DNA from: a bacterium
Lineage (GTDB): Bacteria; Verrucomicrobiota; Verrucomicrobiia; Verrucomicrobiales; Akkermansiaceae
NCBI GenBank assembly: GCA_018222765.1
Contig: JAAEZT010000013.1
Coordinates: 1-64,000 of the forward strand
Direction: 5' to 3'
DNA: 64,000 nucleotides
Shown: piece by piece, positions 46,169 through 54,850 of the stretch
Layout: the number at the start of each line of letters is the position of its first letter
Numbering within the stretch: position 1 is the first letter of the stretch
Notes under the pieces: generated by a model
Database searches by the model: none
What the model saw: the letters and a program-made list of their open reading frames with translations, nothing else
Told to the model about the DNA's origin: nothing
Program-made: the position numbers and the translations under genes

Positions 46169-47089
46169 TTAAAAAATTGAACGGGGCCTTTGCACTTCGC
46201 GGGATACCTTCACTGCCGTCGCGATGGTGTTGCGATGAATCTTGGCCGTGTATTCCTGCTGCCGATTGTATCCCCCCCCATAAAGAATCGCGATCGGAAT
46301 GCGATTCTTCATAAAGGCGCGTAGGATCACCTCGTCGCGACGCACAAAATCCTTCAGGTCCAATAACATCTGACCCATGCGGTCATTGCGATGATTATCC
46401 GCTCCCGCAATCCAGATTACCAAGTCGGGCGAGAAGACATCGAGCGCAGCTGCAAGCGTGGTGAACAATTGCTTGAGATACATATCTCCCTCCACATAAC
46501 GCACGGTCTCGACATCCATTGAGCCATTCACCTTGCTACCCGGACGCCCCACGTGAATGGAGTAGGTGAAGACATTGGGATCATTTTCCAACACGCTGTT
46601 CGTCCCATTTCCCTGATGCGCATCAGTGTCTACCACCATGATTTTGATACCTGGTCGCTGCACCTGCAAATCCCGAATCGCAATCGCGATATCGTTAAAA
46701 ACATTGTATCCCTCGCCGTGATTCCTGAAGGCGTGATGAGTCCCTCCCGCCAAGACCGCCGCAGCACCATCTTGGAGGGCGGCATAGCAAGCCTGCCGCG
46801 TTGCCTCCACCTCAGTCGCACTCTTCGTGTAAAGCTTTGGAGTGACCGGAAGGCCCAATAAAACCTGCTCCTTGCGATCCAGCTGACCGTAGTAGATCTT
46901 GGAGAGATAGTCGTTATCATGCACCCGGCGCATCACATGCGCATCCGCCGCCCGCACCTCAACAATCTCCTCCCCCTTGAGGACTCCGCCGTCGATCAGC
47001 ATATTTTTGGAGACCTCATATTTCTCCATCGGAAAAGGGTGCCCTTCCGGAAGGTCTAGGTGAAAATCTGGTGAGTAAAAACAACGCAT
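46169..47089 (-). CDS. Histone-deacetylase-family amidohydrolase
   Basis: 306 aa from ATG 47089, where MRCFYSPDFHLDLPEGHPFP begins; the frame extends further up but that part is non-conserved. Zinc-dependent deacetylase fold of the HDAC/AcuC/acetylpolyamine group: GGTHHAFRNHGEGYNVFNDI (tandem His and catalytic region), VDTDAHQGNGT (Asp-x-His zinc ligands), YSIHVG, SPDLVIWIAGADNHRNDR (Asp ligand) and LYGGGYNR (catalytic Tyr). It likely deacetylates an acetylated amine or protein Lys. First gene of the operon with the panE-like gene. Confidence 0.9.
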   Translation of the reverse strand: MRCFYSPDFHLDLPEGHPFPMEKYEVSKNMLIDGGVLKGEEIVEVRAADAHVMRRVHDNDYLSKIYYGQLDRKEQVLLGLPVTPKLYTKSATEVEATRQACYAALQDGAAAVLAGGTHHAFRNHGEGYNVFNDIAIAIRDLQVQRPGIKIMVVDTDAHQGNGTNSVLENDPNVFTYSIHVGRPGSKVNGSMDVETVRYVEGDMYLKQLFTTLAAALDVFSPDLVIWIAGADNHRNDRMGQMLLDLKDFVRRDEVILRAFMKNRIPIAILYGGGYNRQQEYTAKIHRNTIATAVKVSREVQRPRSIF

Positions 47090-47194
47090 CTTGACGGCGC
47101 ATACTCTCTCTTTCCGAGGCAGCGGCGGCAAGCCTAGACCTTAATTCCCTGAAAGACTGGAATTTCCCGCTCAAACTGCTAAACACCCGCCCTC

Positions 47195-47983
47195 TTGAGA
47201 ACACCTGCCGTCATTTTAGCTTTGTTAATCATCGTCCCGACTTCCGCCCAGACGGGGCCAAAGGTGACCATCGTACCGGCCCCTCCCAACCCATTCCAGT
47301 ACGAGAAAACCCAATACCACTGGAAGAAATTCATCACCGCCACGGTCTTCTGGATTGGCGAGAAGCCGACCCGAAACAATCCCACCCCCAATAACAAATC
47401 CTCTTGGGATCAAAACTGGCAACAAAACTACGGCGGCTACGACAATCCTGACCGGGCCCTCCGACGCGGCTATATCCCAAAAGACTTCACTCCTAGACTT
47501 AATCCATTCTATGTGGCCCTGCCCTACAACGACTGCGTCAACCACAAGGCCCACAAACCAGAAGCCGCCCGCGTCATTCCTTGGTTTAAACGCTACCGTC
47601 CCCGACCTGGCCAAACAGTCTGCAAGGGGCGGTGGGTCCAGATCGTCTCCAACAAACGCGTCTGCTACGCCCAATGGGAGGACTGCGGCCCCTTCACTAC
47701 AGACGACTGGGAATATGTTTTTGGAAATAAAAAGCCCAAGAACACCAAAAACCAAAATGCCGGCATCGACATCTCTCCCGCTGTCCGGGACTTCCTTCAA
47801 GTCGGCAACAAAGTGCAATGCCACTGGCGCTTCATCGAATTCTCGCAAGTCCCCCGCGGTCCCTGGTCGAAATACGGAACCAACAATCCCTTCGTTAACT
47901 ACAAGGCCAACCCCGACCTTGTCGCCAAGGAGCGTTACCTTGAATATCTGCGGAGGAAAAGGCTAAGGGGATTCAGTCGCTAG
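47195..47983 (+). CDS. Secreted double-psi beta-barrel (RlpA-like) domain protein, hypothetical
   Basis: 262 aa. TTG start at 47195 followed by a signal peptide (RTPAVILALLIIVPTSAQ). The segment WVQIVSNKRVCYAQWEDCGP to GIDISPAVRDFLQVGNKVQ looks like a double-psi barrel (D-C-G-P-F-T then D-I-S-P-A-V-R), as in RlpA and expansin-like proteins that bind or cleave glycan strands. The rest is Asn/Pro/Arg-rich (FWIGEKPTRNNPTPNN), and the C-terminus is strongly basic. Catalytic activity is uncertain. The TTG start is chosen because no ATG or GTG precedes the signal peptide. Confidence 0.65.
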   Translation: MRTPAVILALLIIVPTSAQTGPKVTIVPAPPNPFQYEKTQYHWKKFITATVFWIGEKPTRNNPTPNNKSSWDQNWQQNYGGYDNPDRALRRGYIPKDFTPRLNPFYVALPYNDCVNHKAHKPEAARVIPWFKRYRPRPGQTVCKGRWVQIVSNKRVCYAQWEDCGPFTTDDWEYVFGNKKPKNTKNQNAGIDISPAVRDFLQVGNKVQCHWRFIEFSQVPRGPWSKYGTNNPFVNYKANPDLVAKERYLEYLRRKRLRGFSR

Positions 47984-48064
47984 AAATGCGAAAGGACGGG
48001 TATCTCTACCTGACCCTTCTTATCTCCATTACGAGTAACAACAATGGGATGCTACGCCTGATTC

Positions 48065-48559
48065 TCATGTTGTTACTTCCCGATATTCAAAAGCCGGCGG
48101 CCTGAGGTCAGTCCCCTTGAGATAGCCCTCCCAATCTGCCAGCTTTAAGTCATCGCGAGGATTCTCCCGCCCCTTGATTCGACGATGCCTCTCGTCTTCC
48201 GGACAGGTCACAAAGACAACCTCAAGCTCACAGGAAAATCGCTCGGTCAATTCATCAGGCCATTCCGCCTTTCTAATTTCAGAAGTAAACGGCCCCACCA
48301 ACACTACCGGAACATGTGGGAGATTCTCCGCTGCCGTCTGAAAAAGACACTCGTATACCGCCGTGCGAAATGCAGCGCGATACACCTCGGAATCCCTATC
48401 ATTGGGATCAAACCCACCCAACTCCATTCCCGCCCGCACCACCGGTTCGGTCACGGTGTCGCTATCCAAAAAACAGGCCCTCTTTTCTGTCGCCAGCGTC
48501 TTTCCGTAGGTGCTTTTACCAACACCCGCAGGACCACAGACGACGTAAAGCCGGGGCAT
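48065..48559 (-). CDS. P-loop kinase of unknown substrate (AAA_33/gluconokinase-like)
   Basis: 164 aa P-loop NTPase. Walker A GPAGVGKSTYG (9-19), then an Asp in FLDSDTV, a Walker-B-like VVLVGPF and a lid with CPEDERHRRIKGRENPRDD. This is the pattern of small-molecule kinases, or of zeta-toxin-like kinases. Its ATG overlaps the stop of the DUF6607 gene by one base (TAATG), so the two are likely co-translated. The substrate cannot be read. Confidence 0.75.
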   Translation of the reverse strand: MPRLYVVCGPAGVGKSTYGKTLATEKRACFLDSDTVTEPVVRAGMELGGFDPNDRDSEVYRAAFRTAVYECLFQTAAENLPHVPVVLVGPFTSEIRKAEWPDELTERFSCELEVVFVTCPEDERHRRIKGRENPRDDLKLADWEGYLKGTDLRPPAFEYREVTT

Positions 48560-49677
48560 TAATACTTTCCTTCCTTCTTCGGCTTCCCTTCCGTCAGGAA
48601 TTTGGAAACCGTCTCACGCGCATGCTTGCGACCCGCTTCGGCATCATATTCGCCCGCTTCCACTTGCGCAGCGTAACCAAAATGCAGCGCATAAAGTTTC
48701 TTGTCGTCCACTTTCGATTTCAATCCGAAGCGATCTTTGGTGCGATAGACCTCATTCCACATCTCGCGAACTTCGGCCCAGTAGGCTCCGGTCTTCTTTA
48801 AGGTCTCCTCTGCCGCCATCAAGGACGGAGCGGTGATTCTCTCGTAACGATTCACGCCCAACTCCTGACCCAAGTATTTCGACAGCTTGCCATCCTTCGC
48901 AATCAGCTTCCGATTGTTCTGAAGATGCACCCAGCCCGTCGGGTTCACCGTAATCTCATGAACGCACTCAAGCACGTTGTAGTCATCGCGCACCGAAAAC
49001 TCCCGCCGTGGCAAAGGCCGCCACGACGACTCGCTCGTCCAAACCGACATGCCGCCCTGATGGGACCATTTCCCGATCACTTCATAGCGCGGTGAATCAT
49101 CCACCTGATAAACGGCCTGACTCCAGGCTCCCTTGACCGATTTGGGAGAGCGCTTCTTCCGCGCCCAAGTGTTTTCACCTCGATAGGTGTGCAAGTCGGT
49201 GTCCTCGTATGTCCAATCCTGACGCCAATGCTTCATCACCATCGGCCCGGATTCCTTCCCGTCCTTGTCTTTGAAATACATCACCAGAGTGTGCTGTAGG
49301 CTGATGAATTTCTCCTCCTGCTTGATTACTTGCACATGTTCCGTCCCCCATGAGAAATAAGGCTTGGGCGGCTGGTAACCTTCAGCGAACCCCATCGTCT
49401 CGATAAAATCAAAACTAACCCGGTGACTCCCCGTCATCGCCAGAATGGCCTGACGGTCTCTTTCCAAATCCCCGAGATCAGCTGACTGCAGTTTTTTCCA
49501 GTGAGCCGAAATATTTCCATCGAGCGTCACCTTGGTTCCCTTGGAGCTTCCGCCCCGGGGCTGCATCTTCTCGACCTCGGTGAATGGCCACGCAAAGACA
49601 TGACCTTGCACTACTTTCTTTTCTTCTCCCTGGGTAAAGAGAGCCAATCCGGCAAAAACGGCTAATCCACGTTTCAT
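48559..49677 (-). CDS. DUF6607-type secreted protein
   Basis: 372 aa exported protein: signal peptide MKRGLAVFAGLALFTQG. The segments FAWPFTEVEKMQPRGGSSKG, ILAMTGSHRVSFDFIETMGF, PYFSWGTEHVQVI and FISLQHTLVMYF are what I recall of the DUF6607 family, whose function is unknown. The mature protein is Trp/Tyr-rich, suggesting a ligand-binding beta-barrel. The C-terminal helical tail is Lys-rich. Followed immediately by the kinase gene. Confidence 0.82.
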   Translation of the reverse strand: MKRGLAVFAGLALFTQGEEKKVVQGHVFAWPFTEVEKMQPRGGSSKGTKVTLDGNISAHWKKLQSADLGDLERDRQAILAMTGSHRVSFDFIETMGFAEGYQPPKPYFSWGTEHVQVIKQEEKFISLQHTLVMYFKDKDGKESGPMVMKHWRQDWTYEDTDLHTYRGENTWARKKRSPKSVKGAWSQAVYQVDDSPRYEVIGKWSHQGGMSVWTSESSWRPLPRREFSVRDDYNVLECVHEITVNPTGWVHLQNNRKLIAKDGKLSKYLGQELGVNRYERITAPSLMAAEETLKKTGAYWAEVREMWNEVYRTKDRFGLKSKVDDKKLYALHFGYAAQVEAGEYDAEAGRKHARETVSKFLTEGKPKKEGKY

Positions 49678-49720
49678 GCATGTATCATTTCGTATTTTTC
49701 GCGGAATGCAAACGAGGAGA

Positions 49721-50086
49721 TCACTTCAATACCTCATCGAGCCATGCCAGCACCTTTTTCTAATACGCTCCATCCTTCATCGTCAGGGTATGATTGTGCC
49801 CTTCTTTTTCGACTTTGAAGAAGAACTCCGGCCCCTTGGCATTCCTGGATAAGATCTCGCCCTGCCCAATCGGCACCACATTATCGTTCTGTCCATGCAC
49901 AACCATGAGAGACCTGGACGTCCTTCAACATCCCCCAGGTCCAACTTTCCCTCGGATTTCCCATCTCCCCCGGGATTCTTAGCAAAAAAGACGTCCCGCA
50001 AGTATTGATGGCCCGTTTTTGGAATCCCCGTTTTCCTCGGCGAAGATTGCAGAGGAAAGAATGAGGGGAAGGGGCAATAAACGCAT
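49721..50086 (-). pseudogene. Remnant of a secreted alpha/beta hydrolase
   Basis: An intact signal-peptide start remains (ATG at 50086: MRLLPLPLILSSAIFAEE), but that frame ends soon after (stop at 49979-49981). In another frame the hydrolase end survives: VVHGQNDNVVPIGQGEILSR, the catalytic-Asp strand, then KEGHNHTL with the catalytic His, an in-frame TAG at 49760-49762, and KKVLAWLDEVLK before TGA at 49721-49723. The middle, including the Ser nucleophile, is deleted. It lies between the DUF6607 and AEC genes, on the same strand. Confidence 0.85.
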
Positions 50087-50090
50087 CGTT

Positions 50091-51065
50091 TTAGGGGAAG
50101 ATAAACCGAACTCCCCAGGAGATCCATAACGGGATTGTGAAAAGTCCCACAATCGAGGTCGCCAGCACCACCTGCACCGCCACGCCCGGGCTTCCGCCAT
50201 AGTGCCGCGCCACAAAGACCGGAGACACTGCCGCCGGCATCGTCGCCTGCACCAGAAGGACAAGCTTCAGTTCGTGAAGCAGCGGAAGATACTTCGCAGC
50301 ACACATGATAACCAACGGCATGACCACCAATCGCACCACCAGTCCCCCGATGCCGATTTTGGCCGAAAGACGCTCTTTCCCGATAAAATCATACATCGTC
50401 GCCCCGATCAGCATCAGTCCCATCGGGAAGGCACAGGCCCCCAGCCATCCCATCGCCTGACGGGTCACCGACCCAACAATGGGGCCATTCTCCAGATCAA
50501 AAAAACGCCACCCCTCCGTCGACGACAAGCCAACCCCCAAAATCACCGCCACGATCGGGCCATTGATGAGCAACTTGGGATTCCCAAACACCGACCCGGT
50601 CAGAACCATCACTCCAACCATCCAGATCGCAATCTCCACTCCAAGACTATGCACAAACATCACCCCCAGCACCCGTTCATCAGCTCCTAGGACCGGAGCC
50701 AAAGCCAATAGGATCGGAATAGCGGTGTAACCGTAATTCTGCACCCCCGCCGAAAGACAAAAGGTCCGCCGACCCGCCCCCGGCTTTAGACCCAGAATCA
50801 TCCCCGTCAAATAAGACAACAACATTCCGATCAACACCAAGCCACACCCCAGCCCAACACCCCAAGCCAAGACCGAACTCTGACGCACCAAGTCATTCCC
50901 CAAGGTCTTATCCAGAATAAGACAAGGATAGAGACAGTGAATCACCATCTTCAGCAAGCCTTTCTCCATATCCTCCGTCAAGACTTTGAACCCCCGCAAA
51001 GCCATCCCCACCCCTACCAAAAGATAGATGGGCAGTACCGCCTTAAGAACCACCGCGAATTCCAC
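50091..51065 (-). CDS. AEC-family transporter (auxin efflux carrier type)
   Basis: Predicted 10-helix carrier that exports or imports an organic anion. The frame is open to a GTG at 51194, but homologues begin at the first helix (EFAVVLKAVLPIYLLVGVGM), so I choose GTG 51065, which follows AGAAGGG closely. Features: GVQNYGYTAIPILLA in the first half (conserved N/Y/G cross-over region), GWLGACAFPMGLMLIGATM and LLVQATMPAAVSPVFVARHYG in the second half, matching family pseudo-symmetry. About 325 aa, normal. The substrate is not predictable. Confidence 0.88.
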   Translation of the reverse strand: MEFAVVLKAVLPIYLLVGVGMALRGFKVLTEDMEKGLLKMVIHCLYPCLILDKTLGNDLVRQSSVLAWGVGLGCGLVLIGMLLSYLTGMILGLKPGAGRRTFCLSAGVQNYGYTAIPILLALAPVLGADERVLGVMFVHSLGVEIAIWMVGVMVLTGSVFGNPKLLINGPIVAVILGVGLSSTEGWRFFDLENGPIVGSVTRQAMGWLGACAFPMGLMLIGATMYDFIGKERLSAKIGIGGLVVRLVVMPLVIMCAAKYLPLLHELKLVLLVQATMPAAVSPVFVARHYGGSPGVAVQVVLATSIVGLFTIPLWISWGVRFIFP

Positions 51066-51292
51066 AGCCCTTCTCTGACTGCATTCCTTGTAAACTGCAA
51101 GCCTCGGACTTGCGCACGCCCAATTAACATTCCTGCTCCAACAACCGTTCACAGCTCTCAAATACTGTGCCGGCAAGCACAATATGGTCGTCACTATATT
51201 TCTAACAGGAATCTGGTAAAAACACGCGGATCGTCTGGTTTGCCAAACGACGAAAGAAAAAGTAGGCCAGCGAACTCCTTACCCTCAAACTA

Positions 51293-51334
51293 CCAAAAGG
51301 CCGCTGATCTCAATGCGTATCAGCGGCCTTTTGG
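51293..51334 (-). terminator. Strong hairpin directly downstream of tRNA-Glu
   Basis: Perfect 16-base inverted repeat, 51293-51308 against 51319-51334, with a 10-base loop; GC-rich core GGCCGCTGAT/ATCAGCGGCC flanked by A4/T4. It touches the 3' end of tRNA-Glu (51335) on the minus strand, so it is either its terminator or a processing structure. It is symmetrical and could also act in the other direction. Confidence 0.8.
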
Positions 51335-51406
51335 CAACCCGTAGGGGGATCGAACCCCTATTGCCAGAATGAAAATCTGGAGTCCTAACCATTAGACGAA
51401 CGGGTC
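51335..51406 (-). tRNA. tRNA-Glu (anticodon UUC)
   Basis: Minus-strand cloverleaf: acceptor GACCCGT/ACGGGTT (G1-U72 pair), D-arm GTCTAATGGTTAGGAC, anticodon stem CCAGA/TCTGG with loop TTTTCAT giving TTC (reads GAA/GAG), and T-arm AGGGGTTCGATCCCCCT. CCA is not encoded. Its 3' end abuts the perfect hairpin. Confidence 0.95.
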
Positions 51407-51516
51407 AATGTCATTTCGGACGCGCGGGAAGTATAATCGCAGCGCACTTGAGGCAAGAAGGTTTTTCCTTTTTTTTAGACCTCGCCGGACTCTTCCATCC
51501 CTTCTAAACCTCGGAC

Positions 51517-52248
51517 ATGCCGCAAATTCCACGATTTGAAGAAATCGACTATCAGCAAACCCCTCTCGGTGACCTTATTCTAAGGAAACGCACCGTGCTC
51601 TCGCTGGAAAACAAGGAAATCTACGAGATCATCCTCGGGAACTCCTTCCTGATGTCCTCCCTTTTCACTGTGGTCGAGCAGGAACTTTCCTATCTCGGAG
51701 TCGCCGCCGTAGAAAAAACCTTCCCGAGCGAGAAGCTCGACATCGTGGTGGGCGGCCTTGGACTGGGCTACACCGCTCGGGCGGCTCTGGAGCACGATTC
51801 CGTGGGCTCCCTCCGCATCGTCGATTACCTCAAACCGGTCATCGAATGGCACGAGAAGGAACTCGTCCCCCTCGGAAAAGCCCTCAACGACGACCCGCGC
51901 TGTAGTTACGTCCTTGGTGACTTTTTTCAACTCTCACTCAACGAAGGATACTCGTCCGAAATCGAGCAATTCCACGCTGTCCTCCTCGATATCGACCATT
52001 CCCCCGCCCACCTCCTCACACAGGACAACGCCGGGTTCTACGCCACCGAAGGACTTCGTAAATTCGCTGAAAAAATCAAACCCGGAGGCGTCTTCGGCCT
52101 CTGGTCCGACGACCCACCCGAGGAATCCTTCATGGCCTCGCTCAACGAAGTCTTCGCAAGCTGCAGCTCCCACATCGTCCCCTTCCATAATCCCATCCAG
52201 GACGAAGACTTTGAGAGCACGGTTTACGTGGCCACAAAAGCCCGATAG
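51517..52248 (+). CDS. Spermidine-synthase-like methyltransferase-fold protein
   Basis: 243 aa with a Rossmann SAM/dcSAM-binding domain: motif I VVGGLGLGYTARAALE (about 76-91), acidic residue in IVDYLKPVIEWHEKE, then YVLGDFFQ and HAVLLDIDHSPAHLL. The pattern resembles spermidine synthase, but the polyamine-site residues cannot be confirmed. First gene of the operon with cvfB-like and selA (8 and 29 bases apart). Its role with them is unclear; it may modify RNA or a small molecule. Confidence 0.78.
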   Translation: MPQIPRFEEIDYQQTPLGDLILRKRTVLSLENKEIYEIILGNSFLMSSLFTVVEQELSYLGVAAVEKTFPSEKLDIVVGGLGLGYTARAALEHDSVGSLRIVDYLKPVIEWHEKELVPLGKALNDDPRCSYVLGDFFQLSLNEGYSSEIEQFHAVLLDIDHSPAHLLTQDNAGFYATEGLRKFAEKIKPGGVFGLWSDDPPEESFMASLNEVFASCSSHIVPFHNPIQDEDFESTVYVATKAR

Positions 52249-52256
52249 CCTCCGAC

Positions 52257-53090
52257 ATGGCAAAAATCGGCGACCTCGTCACCCTCCCCATTCTCACAGA
52301 AGCTCCCATCGGGGCTTTTCTCGATGGCGGCGAGCTTGGGGAAATCCTCCTCCCGCGTAACGAACGCCTCACCGACTCCAGCGACAAGGCCACCGTCTTC
52401 ATTCACAACGACTCCGAAGACCGCCCCATCGCCACCGAAAAAACGCCCAAGGTCCTGCCCGGACAGTTCGGCGCACTCACTGTCCTCGCCAGCAGTAGGC
52501 TCGGCGCCTTCCTCGACTGGGGACTCGCCAAAGACCTCCTCCTTCCCTTCAGCGAACAACGCAGCCTTCCAAAAGTCGGCCAACCCGTCGTGGTCCACGT
52601 CTATCTCGACACCAAAACGGACCGCCTCGTCGCCTCACAGCGCATCTCAAAATACTTCCCCGCCGACTACCCTCCCTACTCCGCGGGAGATGAGGTAGAC
52701 GTTCTCCTCTTTGGAAAAACCGAAATGGGCTACAAGGCCATCGTCGATGGAAAATACTCCGGTCTCCTTTTCGCCAACCAGGTTTTCCAAGAGCTCTTTT
52801 ACGCCGACAAAGTGAAAGCCTACGTCTCCGAAGTCCGGCGGGACGGAAAAATCGATCTCTCGCTCTACGCACCCGGCCTCGGAAAAATCGACGACCTCGA
52901 ATCCCACCTCGAAAAAGAACTCGCGAGTCGTGGCGGCTTCTGGGCCCTCAGCGACCGCAGTCCCGCCGATCAAATCAACCGCGAACTCGGCGTCAGCAAA
53001 AAGATGTTCAAGAAGGCCCTTGGCTCCCTCTACAAACAACGAAAAATCACATTCGAAGATGACGGCATTCGCTGGGTGGACTTGAAATAA
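52257..53090 (+). CDS. cvfB: CvfB-like S1-domain RNA-binding protein
   Basis: 277 aa. Two or three S1-type OB folds (GDLVTLPILTEAPIGAFLDG; LTVLASSRLGAFLDWGLAKD; DVLLFGKTEMGYKAIVDGKY) and a C-terminal winged-helix-like segment (NRELGVSKKMFKKALGSLYK, then ITFEDDGIRWVDL). This is the CvfB architecture known from Staphylococcus, where it affects virulence-gene RNA processing. Length is normal (about 280-300). Cytoplasmic, RNA-binding. Sits between the methyltransferase-like and selA genes in one operon. Confidence 0.9.
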   Translation: MAKIGDLVTLPILTEAPIGAFLDGGELGEILLPRNERLTDSSDKATVFIHNDSEDRPIATEKTPKVLPGQFGALTVLASSRLGAFLDWGLAKDLLLPFSEQRSLPKVGQPVVVHVYLDTKTDRLVASQRISKYFPADYPPYSAGDEVDVLLFGKTEMGYKAIVDGKYSGLLFANQVFQELFYADKVKAYVSEVRRDGKIDLSLYAPGLGKIDDLESHLEKELASRGGFWALSDRSPADQINRELGVSKKMFKKALGSLYKQRKITFEDDGIRWVDLK

Positions 53091-53119
53091 AAACGCGCTA
53101 AACTTCTTCCACCATCACG

Positions 53120-54496
53120 ATGAGCAAACTTGCCGCCCTTCCGTCTGTCGAAAAACTCGCCGCCGCCCTGGCCCCGGACGTCTCGCTTCCCCGCCCCCTC
53201 GTTAACCTCTTCGTGCGTCGAGAAATCGACCGCTATCGCCAGCTCCTTCTCGCCGACGAAGAACACAGCCGCGAAGAAATCGAAGCCTCCACCAAAAAGG
53301 GCCTCCGCGAATTCGCCAACTCCCGCCTCCAACCCGTCATCAACGCCACCGGTGTCCTCATTCACACCAATCTCGGACGCTCTCCCCTCGGACCCCGTGC
53401 CGCCACAGCCCTCCAGCAGATCGCGACCGGTTATTCCAACCTCGAATTCGATCTCCCATCCGGCGCGCGAGGAAAACGTGCCGGCTATCTCGAAACCGCC
53501 CTCGCCTGTCTCCTTGAAACCCAAGCCGCAACTGCTGTCAATAATTGCGCCGCCGCTCTCGTTCTTACGCTCCGCACTTTAGTCGAGGAGGGCAAAAACG
53601 AAGTCATCGTCTCCCGCTCCGAGCTCGTGGAAATCGGCGGAGGCTTCCGCATTCCCGAAATCCTCGAAACCTCCGGAGCCAAACTTGTAGAAGTCGGAGC
53701 GACCAACAAAACGCACCTGCACGATTACGAAAACGCAATCACTCCGCAAACCGCGCTCATCTTAAAAGTCCATCGTTCCAATTTCTACATCGATGGATTC
53801 ATCGGCGAACCCGAGATTCCCGAGATCGCCAAACTCGCCCACGACAACGGTCTGCCTCTCGTCGAAGACCTCGGCTCCGGCGCTATGATGGACACCGAAA
53901 AACTCGCCCCCATCGAACATGAGCCAACACCGCAGGAATGCCTGAAACGCGGAATCGACCTCGTCATCTTCTCCGGCGACAAACTCCTCGGAGGTCCGCA
54001 ATCCGGCATCATCGGAGGCCGCGCAGATATGGTCGCGAGGATTAAGAAGGAACCCTTCTTCCGCGCGGTTCGATGCGATAAGCTCATCCTCACCACGCTT
54101 CAGGAATCGATTGATCAATACCTCGAAACCAAAGCCGACCCCACTCAAAGCGACGTTCCCGTCCTTACTTTCCTGCGGACCGAAATCGAAGCCCTCAAAA
54201 TACGTGCAGAAAAGATCATTGCGAATCTCCCCGGTGAACACGCCGAGATTTCTATCGAAGACACCACCGCCCGTCCCGGTGGAGGCACGATGCCACGTAG
54301 TCAATTCCCGTCCATCGCGATCAAGATCGTCCCGAAGAACCAATCCGTTCCCAAACTCGCCCGGAAGCTCCGAAATGGCGAGGCCGCAGTCGTCGGCTAC
54401 ACCACCGACGATGCCCTCTTCCTCGACCTCCGCACCATTTTTCCTGAATCTGATGAACTAGTGACCGAGGCCCTTTCCGCAACTCTCATCAACTAA
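53120..54496 (+). CDS. selA: L-seryl-tRNA(Sec) selenium transferase
   Basis: 458 aa PLP enzyme that turns seryl-tRNA(Sec) into selenocysteinyl-tRNA(Sec) using selenophosphate. The family features are clear: LQPVINATGVLIHTNLGRSP, GYSNLEFDLPSGARGKR, VEIGGGFRIPEILETSGAKL, VEVGATNKTHLHDYE and the PLP-Lys288 in FSGDKLLGGPQSG. Length agrees with E. coli SelA. Its presence implies the organism makes selenoproteins, but selB, selC, selD and a clear Sec gene are not in this window. Ends the operon; a phosphatase pseudogene follows. Confidence 0.93.
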   Translation: MSKLAALPSVEKLAAALAPDVSLPRPLVNLFVRREIDRYRQLLLADEEHSREEIEASTKKGLREFANSRLQPVINATGVLIHTNLGRSPLGPRAATALQQIATGYSNLEFDLPSGARGKRAGYLETALACLLETQAATAVNNCAAALVLTLRTLVEEGKNEVIVSRSELVEIGGGFRIPEILETSGAKLVEVGATNKTHLHDYENAITPQTALILKVHRSNFYIDGFIGEPEIPEIAKLAHDNGLPLVEDLGSGAMMDTEKLAPIEHEPTPQECLKRGIDLVIFSGDKLLGGPQSGIIGGRADMVARIKKEPFFRAVRCDKLILTTLQESIDQYLETKADPTQSDVPVLTFLRTEIEALKIRAEKIIANLPGEHAEISIEDTTARPGGGTMPRSQFPSIAIKIVPKNQSVPKLARKLRNGEAAVVGYTTDDALFLDLRTIFPESDELVTEALSATLIN

Positions 54497-54507
54497 ACTT
54501 TGCGGTT

Positions 54508-54850
54508 ATAAAATACCTTCTCTTCACTCTTCCTCTTCTCGCTGAAGTTGCCATCACCCTTGTCGCGGCCGGTCCTTGTTACAATCCCAAGCGCAACACC
54601 CTCGGAGTCTGAGGAGTGCTTGCCCAAGAAAAGCCCCAACTCTTCCTTTTCATGGGCGACAACACCTACGGCGACACCGAAGACATAGACCTTCTCAAAA
54701 AGGAATTATCATTCCAAGACCACGGGCCCCAAAGGACGACGCCTACAGTTCATCCTCCTCGCTACCCGCTACCATCAAACCAAGCCCGGGGTCAAAAGCG
54801 TCAAGACCGGCCAAGCTCTCCACACCACTGTAGCCAACTTCTCAAAGTAA
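54508..54850 (+). pseudogene. Remnant of a PhoD-like phosphatase (metallophosphoesterase)
   Basis: The start is lost (ATA at 54508 where ATG would be expected, followed by a signal-like KYLLFTLPLLAEVAITLVAA). Then GPCYNPKRNTLGV, TGA at 54612-54614 (probably from a Trp codon), and QEKPQLFLFMGDNTYGDTED, the metal-binding GDN motif of PhoD-like phosphatases. A frameshift follows. The C-terminus survives in another frame (LLATRYHQTKPGVKSVKTGQ to TVANFSK, TAA at 54848). Most of the catalytic domain is missing. Overlaps the dinB stop by 9 bases. Confidence 0.88.

Noticed and set aside
54612-54614. In-frame TGA in the PhoD-like remnant next to selA, considered as a selenocysteine codon
   Set aside because: The reading frame is also frameshifted and lacks a start; related proteins have Trp at this place, so it is a nonsense change in a pseudogene.
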